Shown: positions 1 to 6,003 of the stretch, in pieces
Layout: each line of letters begins with the position of its first letter
How positions within the stretch are numbered: position 1 is the first letter of the stretch
Source: Bryobacteraceae bacterium
GTDB taxonomy: Bacteria; Acidobacteriota; Terriglobia; Bryobacterales; Bryobacteraceae
Reading direction: 5' to 3'
NCBI GenBank assembly: GCA_019686145.1
Contig: JADGHK010000099.1
Location: 1 to 7,691 of the forward strand
DNA length: 7,691 nucleotides
Notes under the pieces: generated by a model
What the model was told of the DNA's origin: nothing
What the model saw: only the letters and a program-made list of their open reading frames with translations
The model's database searches: none
Position numbers and translations under genes: made by a program

Positions 1-1119
1 TGCTGTGAAGACATTCGGCAAAGGATAACGATCGAGGGCGCGCAGCGCCGCCGGATCAAAGCGAGTGGCAGGGATCATGTTGCCGGGGAAAGGGCTCCGG
101 ACGTACCCATTGGCCGTGAGAGCGGTCGTCGCGGGGTCATAAATCGGCGTCGAAAAGCGGCCGGATCGCTGCGCAGTCGTCGGTACCGTGCTGGTCCGGA
201 TCTGTCCTGTTTGAAGCCGGGTGCCCTGCCAGTCCAGGAAAAAGAACGTGCGGTTCCGTTGAATCGGTCCACCGAGGACGAATCCGTACTGATTTCGCCG
301 GAAGCGTGGTTTCGGTCCGGACGGTGCGAAGAGGTTCCGTGCGTTCAAAGCCTCGTTCCGAAAGAACTCAAACAGCGTGCCGTGCAGCTCGTTTCCGCCG
401 GACTTCTGGTTCACCATGATCACTCCGCCGTTGGCGCGGCCATACTCAGCCGAGTAGCTATTGGCCTCGACCCGGAATTCCTCGATTGCATCAATGATGG
501 GGAAGTAGGCGACCTGACCGGGTTCCGGCTGCAAGACGCTGATGCCGTCATAAATGTACTCGCTCACGCGTGGGCGGCTGCCGTTGATGCGCGGCAGTGT
601 CGAGTTCGGCGGCAGGCTCACTCCCGGCGACAGCGCGATCAGCGGTACAAAGTTTCGACCGTCCAAAGGCAGGCTCACCACCTTCTGCTGCTCGACGACG
701 AAGCTGACCGAGCCGCGGGATGACTGCAAGAGAGGCGGTTGGGCCGTGACCTCGATCGACTGCGCGAGATCGCCAACCTGCAGCGTCAGATCCAGCCCGA
801 CTTGATCTCCTACCCGCAGAACGATTCCTCCCCGCCTCAAGGTAGCGAAGCCCTCCTTCATCACCGTGATCTGATAAGCGCCCGGCGGCAGCGCAAAGAA
901 GTGATATTCCCCGCTTGCCGAAGTGCGGGCATGCACACCGATCTGTGTGCTCGCGTTGGTGAGTTCGACATCAGCCGATTCGACGGGGAGACCTGCGGAA
1001 TCGCGAACAGATCCGAACAATTCGGCCTTCGTTGACTGCGCGAGGAGACCGGGAGCGAATGCAAGTAACCCAACAGACAACCACGCTGTGTAGCACGCGC
1101 GAATGATTCTTGTATACAC
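1..1119 (-). CDS. Oar-like TonB-dependent receptor, N-terminal part (cut by left edge)
   Basis: Outer-membrane receptor for energised uptake of a bulky, unknown ligand. The minus strand is open from a GTG at 1119 to the window edge, giving 373 residues. An in-frame TAA lies five codons upstream of the GTG, and no ATG occurs near the start, so the GTG is well supported. Residues 1-28 form a signal peptide: a basic start (RIIR), a hydrophobic core and an LLAQ cleavage region. Residues 31-115 look like a carboxypeptidase-regulatory (beta-sandwich) domain, with 'GSVRDSAGLPV' and 'LPPGAYQITV'. Residues 125-240 are the plug region, with the family signatures LPLDGRNF (150-157), YIYDGI (188-193) and SAEYGRANGG (223-232). 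The barrel begins after that (GTLFEFFRN, GGPI, RTFFF). Family members usually run to about 1000-1200 residues, so roughly two thirds is missing here. It is transcribed divergently from the alditol oxidase gene. Family assignment is firm; the ligand cannot be told. Confidence 0.93.
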   Translation of the reverse strand, partial: MYTRIIRACYTAWLSVGLLAFAPGLLAQSTKAELFGSVRDSAGLPVESADVELTNASTQIGVHARTSASGEYHFFALPPGAYQITVMKEGFATLRRGGIVLRVGDQVGLDLTLQVGDLAQSIEVTAQPPLLQSSRGSVSFVVEQQKVVSLPLDGRNFVPLIALSPGVSLPPNSTLPRINGSRPRVSEYIYDGISVLQPEPGQVAYFPIIDAIEEFRVEANSYSAEYGRANGGVIMVNQKSGGNELHGTLFEFFRNEALNARNLFAPSGPKPRFRRNQYGFVLGGPIQRNRTFFFLDWQGTRLQTGQIRTSTVPTTAQRSGRFSTPIYDPATTALTANGYVRSPFPGNMIPATRFDPAALRALDRYPLPNVFTA

Positions 1120-1130
1120 GACTGTGTCAG

Positions 1131-1158
1131 ATTATCATTACACCGTTCATCGAAGCAA
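1131..1158 (-). promoter_or_regulatory. Possible sigma70-type promoter for the receptor gene
   Basis: On the minus strand, TTGCTT (1158-1153) and GATAAT (1136-1131) are separated by 16 bases. The -10 box matches the TATAAT consensus at five of six positions; the -35 box is weak. Transcription would begin around 1124, only about five bases before the GTG start, giving an almost leaderless message. This agrees with the lack of any Shine-Dalgarno sequence before the GTG. It is a pattern match only and may be chance in an AT-richer gap. Confidence 0.3.
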
Positions 1159-1175
1159 CCGTTTCCGTTGCGGTT
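1155..1175. repeat. Overlapping short inverted repeats in the divergent intergenic gap
   Basis: GCAAC (1155-1159) and GTTGC (1167-1171) form an inverted pair with a seven-base spacer. AACCG (1157-1161) and CGGTT (1171-1175) form a second, overlapping pair with a nine-base spacer. The site sits mid-way between two divergent genes and next to the candidate -35 box, where an operator would be expected. The arms are only five bases long, so chance is a real alternative. Confidence 0.2.
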
Positions 1176-1220
1176 CCGAGGATCAGAGAGGCGCGAATCT
1201 GATATCATCCGTGACCAGCC

Positions 1221-2561
1221 GTGAAGAAACGAACCTTTCTCAACCTGCTTTCAGCCGCCTTCGCAAGCTCTGCCCTCAAGCCGCTGCTGCCTGCGCAGGA
1301 GGAGCTGGCGAACTGGGCCCGCAACTTCACTTACTCGACGAGCCGTTTGCACGAGGCGACCTCGGTCGAACAGGTCCGGTCCCTTGTTCGCTCGCAGGAG
1401 AACCTGAAGGTGCTCGGCACCCGGCACTGCTTCAACCGGATCGCCGACAGCCGCCACAATCTCCTGTCGCTCAAAGCCCTGAACGACGTCGTTGCGCTGG
1501 ACGCGGCAGCACGGACGGTCACTGTGGCGGGAGGAATCACCTACGGCCAGCTCTGTCCCTATCTCGAAAGCAAGGGTTTTGCCCTTCACAACCTGGCGTC
1601 GCTCCCGCACATCTCGGTCGCGGGCGCTTGCAGCACTGCCACGCATGGATCGGGTGAGAAGAACGGTAATCTGGCGACGGCAGTATCGGCCCTGGAGATG
1701 ATCACAGCACAAGGCGAGGTGGTGAGACTTTCCCGCAACGCCGACGGTGAGCTTTTTCGCGGCGCCGTGGTCGGCCTCGGCGCGCTGGGCGTCATTACTA
1801 AAATCACTCTGGACATTCAGCCCACGTACCAGATGAAGCAGTACGTGTATGAGAACATGCCGCTCTCTGCGCTCAAGGATCACTTCGACCAGATCCAGGC
1901 GAGCGGATACAGCGTGAGCCTCTTTACCGACTGGCAGCGGCAAAGGATCAACGAAGTCTGGATCAAGACCCGGGTCGGAGCCGGGCCAGCATTCGCTGCG
2001 CCTGCAGAGTTTTTCGGAGCAAAGCGTGCAACCCGAAACCTTCATCCGATCGCCGAGCTTTCCGCAGAGAACTGCACGGAGCAGTTAGGAGTGCCGGGGC
2101 CATGGTACGACCGGTTGCCTCACTTTCGAATGGGCTTTACACCGAGCGCCGGGAAGGAGCTCCAGGCCGAATACTTTGTGCCGCGGCGGAACGCGGTAGA
2201 GGCGATTCTGGCCGTGGAACGCCTTCGCGACAGGATCTCCCCGCACCTTCTGATCTCGGAGATTCGTACTGTCGCCGCCGATAACCTGTGGATGAGTCCG
2301 TGCTACCGGCGCGACAGTGTGGCGATCCATTTCACCTGGAAACAGGACCGGGACGCTGTCGAGCGCCTGCTTCCGCTCATCGAAAAAGAACTTTCGCCAT
2401 TCGAGCCACGGCCTCATTGGGGCAAGCTGTTCACGATGCCGGCGGCTCAACTTCGATCCAGGTACGAACGGTTCGAGGACTTTATTCAGCTCGCGAAAAA
2501 GTACGATCCGAAGGGGAAGTTCCTGAACGACTTCCTCAACGACAATCTCTTTCGGCCGTAG
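1221..2561 (+). CDS. Exported FAD-dependent alditol oxidase-like protein (ALO family)
   Basis: Predicted flavoenzyme oxidising a terminal hydroxyl of a sugar alcohol, or a related aldonolactone, with oxygen. The 446 residues show an N-terminal FAD-binding half and a C-terminal ALO-type half. His69 in GTRHCFN fits the histidine that binds FAD covalently in Streptomyces AldO (His46). HISVAGACSTATHGSG (130-145) matches the AldO flavin/substrate loop. By eye, the AldO substrate-site residues Ser106, Glu320, Arg322, Thr345 and Lys375 correspond to Ser132, Glu347, Arg349, Thr372 and Lys402, with near-constant offsets of 26-27. Residues 1-25 resemble a Tat signal (KKRTFLN, with KR instead of RR, then a hydrophobic stretch), so export of a folded flavoprotein is likely. 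AldO itself is cytoplasmic and about 418 residues. The GTG start is set by an in-frame TGA nine bases upstream; no Shine-Dalgarno is seen. Xylitol/sorbitol oxidase or a gulono/arabinonolactone oxidase are the alternatives. Confidence 0.88.
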   Translation: MKKRTFLNLLSAAFASSALKPLLPAQEELANWARNFTYSTSRLHEATSVEQVRSLVRSQENLKVLGTRHCFNRIADSRHNLLSLKALNDVVALDAAARTVTVAGGITYGQLCPYLESKGFALHNLASLPHISVAGACSTATHGSGEKNGNLATAVSALEMITAQGEVVRLSRNADGELFRGAVVGLGALGVITKITLDIQPTYQMKQYVYENMPLSALKDHFDQIQASGYSVSLFTDWQRQRINEVWIKTRVGAGPAFAAPAEFFGAKRATRNLHPIAELSAENCTEQLGVPGPWYDRLPHFRMGFTPSAGKELQAEYFVPRRNAVEAILAVERLRDRISPHLLISEIRTVAADNLWMSPCYRRDSVAIHFTWKQDRDAVERLLPLIEKELSPFEPRPHWGKLFTMPAAQLRSRYERFEDFIQLAKKYDPKGKFLNDFLNDNLFRP

Positions 2562-2562
2562 G

Positions 2563-3660
2563 TTATTTGGCTCCGAAAAATAGATAGTAGAGATCGACGA
2601 TCAGAATCAGGACGATCATCAGCTCCAGGACAAAAGCGCGGCCCTGGTGAAACTCGTTCATCATGAACTGATACAGCTCGCCCGCGGTCCGCAGCTTGTC
2701 TTCGACCAGCCTGCGGTAATCGCTCACACCAACGCGGTCCGCGGCAAGGCGGTACACGCGGGCATAGAACATGTCACTGAGGAACTTGATCGCGTTGTCC
2801 GTGCGCTCTGCCAGCTCCGTGATGTCGAGTCGCAGCGTGTTAAGGAGAGCAGCTTCGCGCGCAAGCCGCCAGCGCGACAGGAACCCGCTCCGGCGCTCCA
2901 GGGACTGGTAGACCGAAGACAGGACGCGCGTAAGAACTTCGTCGTAATGCCGGAATTCGACCAACTGCGTGTTCGCGTACTCGAGTAATTGGATCGTGGG
3001 AGCCGCGCCCTGAACGGAGTCATAAATGAAGGCGCTGACCCAGCCCACTACGAGCAGGTCGGAAGGATAGTAGGACACGACGGAGCGGAGCACCTCGGCA
3101 CGCTCCATGTCCGAAAGAGGCTGTACCTCGCCGCGAACGAGCTGTGCGATTTCATGTCCGCGGCGGGCAAGGAGCTCGGCTGCCGTGAGCGGCCGGTCCT
3201 CCGGATGCTCTTTCGCTTCGCGCAGATGGACGACGTAGTAGTCCTCGCTCAGCCATTGCGTTGCTTCCTTGACGAGAGCGGGAGCAACCGATTTCAGGTG
3301 GGCTCTTACGATGCCGAAAGCGAGATCCTCGATCTCCTCGGCAGCGATCCATGAAGCTGAGAGGCGGACGAGCTCCGTCCATTGCAGCGAGAAGTGGTAT
3401 TCCAGCTCGACGCTGACGACTCCGTAGTCGTAGTATTTGAGGCGGCCGTGGAACTGATGCCCAGTCCGCAGGTGGACCGGCCCGCACGGCTCCACCACTG
3501 GAGGGCGCTCAAAACGCACATAGTCCGGCGCGGGCCGGACGAAACTGGGCTCTCGCCCGCCCGGTTCCACGCCGAGAATGCGTTGCAATTCTTCGAGCCG
3601 GATCTGTTCGGCTACGTCATAAAGAACAAGCGCCCGGAAGGAGCCTTGGCATTCCGCCAT
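2563..3660 (-). CDS. Membrane-anchored protein resembling RMD1/DUF155 family
   Basis: Function unknown; 365 residues. The N-terminal half is soluble and contains YYDYGVVSVELEY (76-88), which recalls the 'YGVVVF' core of DUF155. The middle holds a conserved-looking stretch, SYYPSDLLVVGWVSAFIYDS (196-215). Residues 240-340 are charged, helical and probably coiled-coil (repeated Glu/Arg/Leu spacing, ERTDNAIKFLSDMFYARVYR). A single hydrophobic helix at about 343-361 closes the protein. A soluble domain, then a helical hairpin region, then one C-terminal membrane helix is the DUF155/RMD1 layout, known from yeast and mitochondrial proteins (RMD1, RMND1) and from bacterial proteins of unclear role. 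The match is by eye, so the name is tentative. The start follows the kbl stop by ten bases, with a GAGGG site overlapping that stop, so it is probably translated with kbl. It ends one base from the convergent alditol oxidase gene. Confidence 0.8.
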   Translation of the reverse strand: MAECQGSFRALVLYDVAEQIRLEELQRILGVEPGGREPSFVRPAPDYVRFERPPVVEPCGPVHLRTGHQFHGRLKYYDYGVVSVELEYHFSLQWTELVRLSASWIAAEEIEDLAFGIVRAHLKSVAPALVKEATQWLSEDYYVVHLREAKEHPEDRPLTAAELLARRGHEIAQLVRGEVQPLSDMERAEVLRSVVSYYPSDLLVVGWVSAFIYDSVQGAAPTIQLLEYANTQLVEFRHYDEVLTRVLSSVYQSLERRSGFLSRWRLAREAALLNTLRLDITELAERTDNAIKFLSDMFYARVYRLAADRVGVSDYRRLVEDKLRTAGELYQFMMNEFHQGRAFVLELMIVLILIVDLYYLFFGAK

Positions 3661-3667
3661 AGGCCCG

Positions 3668-3672
3668 CCCTC
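3668..3672 (-). promoter_or_regulatory. Ribosome binding site overlapping kbl stop codon
   Basis: GAGGG on the minus strand lies seven bases before the ATG at 3660, and its first two bases are the last two of the kbl TGA stop. This arrangement fits re-initiation by ribosomes finishing kbl and supports both the ATG choice and co-expression of the DUF155-like gene with kbl. Confidence 0.6.
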
Positions 3673-4867
3673 AAGCTGTTGCGACGGGGGTCAGAATCCT
3701 CATGCGGCGCGCCACTCGCGTCAAAATGTCGAGAGCCCGGTCCAGCTGCTCGCGCGTGTGAGTCGCCGTGACAATTGTGCGGATCCGGGCCTTGCCTTTC
3801 GGCACGGTCGGGAAGCCGATGCCTGTGGCAAACAATCCTTCCTCGAAAAGCTGCCGTGAGAACTCATGCGCCACAGCCGCTTCCCCAACAAGGATTGGCG
3901 TGATCGGCGTTTCGCTCTCGCCCGTGCGGAACCCGGCGTCATTCAATGCCTTCTTGAAGTACCGGGTGTTTTCCCAGAGCGCTTCGATCCGCTCAGGCTC
4001 CTGCTCGAGCAAATCGAAGGCAGCGAGGCAGGTGGCCGCGACGGCCGGCGGGTGGCTGGTCGAGAACAGAAACGGACGGCCGCGATGATACAGGAACTCG
4101 ATCAGATCACGGCTCCCGCAGACATAGCCGCCGAGCGCCCCAATGGCCTTGGAAAGCGTGCCTACCTGGATGTGAACCTTCCCGTGGAGGTTGAAGTGAT
4201 CGACAGTTCCCCTTCCATTCCGCCCAAGCACGCCGGAAGCGTGAGCGTCGTCCACCATCATGATCGCCCCGTAGCGCTCAGCAAGCGCGGCCAGCTCCGG
4301 CAGCGGGGCGATATCGCCATCCATCGAGAAGACGCCGTCCGAGATGAGCAGTTTGCGGCCCGGTTCATTGGCGAGTGCAGCCAGCTTCTCCTCCGCCGCG
4401 GCGACATCCCTGTGGGGAAACACATGAATCTTTGCGCGGGAGAGCCGGCATCCATCGATGATGGAGGCATGGTTCAACTCGTCGGAGATAATGTGATCCT
4501 CCGCCGTCAGGATCGCGGAGACCGTCCCCGAGTTGGCAGTGAAGCCGGATTGAAAGACGACGCAAGCTTCCGTCTGCTTGAATGCCGCAATGCGGCGCTC
4601 GAGCTCCAGATGCAGCGTCATCGTCCCCGAAATCGTGCGCACCGCTCCCGAACCTACACCGTAGCGGCGCGTTGCCTGGATGGCGGCTTCCACCAGTTTG
4701 GGATGATTGGCGAGCCCAAGGTAGTTGTTGGAGGCGAGGTTGATGACTTCACGGCCGTCGACACGGCACACAGGCTCACAGGCGGACTGCAGCTCGCGCA
4801 GTCGCTGATAAGTACCAGCCTGCCGAAACGAATCAAGCTGTTCACCGAGATAGGCGAGAGGATTCAT
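3671..4867 (-). CDS. kbl: Glycine C-acetyltransferase (2-amino-3-ketobutyrate CoA ligase)
   Basis: PLP-dependent cytoplasmic enzyme cleaving 2-amino-3-ketobutyrate with CoA to glycine and acetyl-CoA, the second step of threonine degradation. The start is placed at ATG 4867 because a GGAG site lies six bases upstream and the product is then 398 residues, the same length as E. coli Kbl. An in-frame GTG at 4891 would add eight residues but has no binding site. In the 398-residue numbering, the alpha-oxoamine synthase motifs are: NNYLGL (47-52), GSGAVRTISG (72-81), VFQSGFTANSG (104-114), DELNHAS (129-135), VDDAHASG (205-212, with the PLP-interacting Asp and His) and GTLSKAIG (236-243, with the PLP-binding Lys240). 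The close relative 8-amino-7-oxononanoate synthase (BioF) is disfavoured by the adjacent tdh and by the length. The gap to tdh is 39 bases and holds a GC palindrome. Confidence 0.94.
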   Translation of the reverse strand: MNPLAYLGEQLDSFRQAGTYQRLRELQSACEPVCRVDGREVINLASNNYLGLANHPKLVEAAIQATRRYGVGSGAVRTISGTMTLHLELERRIAAFKQTEACVVFQSGFTANSGTVSAILTAEDHIISDELNHASIIDGCRLSRAKIHVFPHRDVAAAEEKLAALANEPGRKLLISDGVFSMDGDIAPLPELAALAERYGAIMMVDDAHASGVLGRNGRGTVDHFNLHGKVHIQVGTLSKAIGALGGYVCGSRDLIEFLYHRGRPFLFSTSHPPAVAATCLAAFDLLEQEPERIEALWENTRYFKKALNDAGFRTGESETPITPILVGEAAVAHEFSRQLFEEGLFATGIGFPTVPKGKARIRTIVTATHTREQLDRALDILTRVARRMRILTPVATA

Positions 4868-4873
4868 TCTATG

Positions 4874-4877
4874 CTCC
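4874..4877 (-). promoter_or_regulatory. Ribosome binding site of kbl
   Basis: GGAG on the minus strand, six bases before the ATG at 4867. It decides the start in favour of this ATG over the GTG eight codons upstream, since GGAG would lie inside the longer reading frame. Confidence 0.65.
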
Positions 4878-4891
4878 GTATGAAGACGCAC

Positions 4892-4907
4892 GCGCCGCGC
4901 GCGGCGC
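4892..4907. repeat. 16-base perfect GC palindrome in the tdh-kbl gap
   Basis: GCGCCGCGCGCGGCGC reads the same on both strands and begins at the last base of the tdh stop codon. In RNA it could form a short, very stable stem with a tight loop, 15 bases before the kbl ribosome binding site. It is not followed by a run of T, so it does not look like an intrinsic terminator. It may protect or separate the two messages, or may simply reflect high GC content. Confidence 0.5.
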
Positions 4908-5953
4908 TACTCCCAATCCAGGATTACTTTTACCGCCTCTCCGTTGCGAAGCACGTCAAAGGCCTCGCGGAAGGCGTGGTAGGGGAAGCGATGGGTGATC
5001 AAAGGCGACAAGTCCAGCTTGTGATCCAGGAGAAATCTCTCGCACTGGTACCAGGTCTGGAACATCAGCCGGCCATTGATCCCCCGAACAGTCACGGCCT
5101 TGAAGATGATGGCCCGGCTCAGGTTCAATCCGATGTCCGCTGACGGAATGCCCAGTAGCGCCACGTCTCCTCCCGGCCGCACGAGCTCAAAGGCGTTCCG
5201 GATGCCGCTTGGGCTACCCGACATCTCCAGGACAACGTCCGCCCCCACGCAATCCGGCGTGTGCTTTAGAAATTGCTCCTGCCACCCAGGGATCGTCGGA
5301 TCGTACACCGCATGGACTCCGCAAGCCAAGGCAAGCGAACGTTTGTGAGGCGTCGGCTCCACAGCCACTACGGTCAATGCGCCTGCCGCGACGGCAATCT
5401 TGCAGGCCATCAGCCCGATCGCTCCAGCGCCGATGATCGCCACCGTCCTGCCAGCCACCGGCTGCGCCATCACCGTGTGCATTGCGTTGCCGTAAGGATC
5501 AAAGATGGCGGCGACGTCGTGCGGAATACCGGGTTTCAGCTTCCACACGTTGCTTTGCGGCAGCGTCATGTAGCGCGCGAAGCAGCCGTCCCGGTCCACG
5601 CCGATAATCCGGACCTCGCGGCAAATATGCGCCTGACCCGTCCGGCAGAAGTAGCAGGTCCCGCAGGCGATGTGTCCCTCGCCTGAAACAAGGTCGCCAG
5701 GCCGGAAGGCATCGACCGCATCCCCCACCTTCTCCACCATGCCCATGAATTCATGGCCAATCACCAGAGGCGGGCGTATGCGATTTGCCGCCCACTCGTC
5801 CCAGCTGTAGATGTGTACGTCCGTCCCGCAAACACCGGACTTGAGAATACGAATGAGCACATCGGACTTCCCAACGGCCGGAATGGGGACTTCCTGCAAG
5901 GTGAAACCAGGACCAGGGGCCTGTTTCGTCAGTGCCGGCATTGTACTGGGCAT
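4907..5953 (-). CDS. tdh: L-threonine 3-dehydrogenase (zinc-dependent MDR family)
   Basis: Oxidises L-threonine to 2-amino-3-ketobutyrate with NAD+ in the cytoplasm; the unstable product is passed to Kbl, encoded next. The 348 residues follow the medium-chain dehydrogenase plan. The catalytic zinc region has CGTDVHIYSWDEWA (42-55; Cys42, Thr45, His47) and GHEFMG (66-71; His67, Glu68). The structural zinc lobe has four cysteines at 97, 100, 103 and 111. FDPYGNA (151-157) is a threonine dehydrogenase signature. The Rossmann motif GAGAIG (175-180) is followed by Glu199 at the end of the second strand, which favours NAD over NADP. Length and motifs match E. coli Tdh (341 residues). ATG 5953 is used; ATG 5941 is an in-frame alternative five codons in. 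A GGAAAG stretch lies ten bases upstream and is partly inside an inverted repeat. The gene lies 50 bases after the DUF1080 gene. Confidence 0.95.
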   Translation of the reverse strand: MPSTMPALTKQAPGPGFTLQEVPIPAVGKSDVLIRILKSGVCGTDVHIYSWDEWAANRIRPPLVIGHEFMGMVEKVGDAVDAFRPGDLVSGEGHIACGTCYFCRTGQAHICREVRIIGVDRDGCFARYMTLPQSNVWKLKPGIPHDVAAIFDPYGNAMHTVMAQPVAGRTVAIIGAGAIGLMACKIAVAAGALTVVAVEPTPHKRSLALACGVHAVYDPTIPGWQEQFLKHTPDCVGADVVLEMSGSPSGIRNAFELVRPGGDVALLGIPSADIGLNLSRAIIFKAVTVRGINGRLMFQTWYQCERFLLDHKLDLSPLITHRFPYHAFREAFDVLRNGEAVKVILDWE

Positions 5954-5967
5954 GGCAGCTTATCTTT

Positions 5968-5981
5968 CCACCAAATGGTGG
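5968..5981. repeat. Inverted repeat just upstream of tdh
   Basis: CCACCA and TGGTGG are perfect six-base arms separated by AA, 14 bases before the tdh start. The position allows two readings. It could be a DNA operator at the head of the threonine operon. It could also be an RNA hairpin whose 3' arm covers the GG of the GGAAAG ribosome binding site (5969-5964). Either is inference; the symmetry itself is certain. Confidence 0.45.
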
Positions 5982-6003
5982 TGTAATTCCAGTTTACCCG
6001 TTT

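Noticed and set aside
211..723. 170-codon open frame on the plus strand
   Set aside because: It lies opposite the receptor gene, whose plug-domain signatures read cleanly through it.
1200..1207. TGATATCA palindrome upstream of the alditol oxidase
   Set aside because: Eight bases with no spacer or flanking symmetry; expected by chance.
1251..2045. 264-codon open frame on the minus strand
   Set aside because: It is antisense to the alditol oxidase gene, whose motifs are continuous through the region; the composition is that of a shadow frame.
4889..4891. GTG as the start of kbl
   Set aside because: It has no binding site, and GGAG would lie within the coding region; ATG 4867 gives the usual family length of 398.
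3866..5143. 425-codon open frame on the plus strand
   Set aside because: It lies opposite kbl and the end of tdh, which have complete family motifs. Its product is arginine-rich and resembles no family; it is a shadow of GC-rich coding on the other strand.
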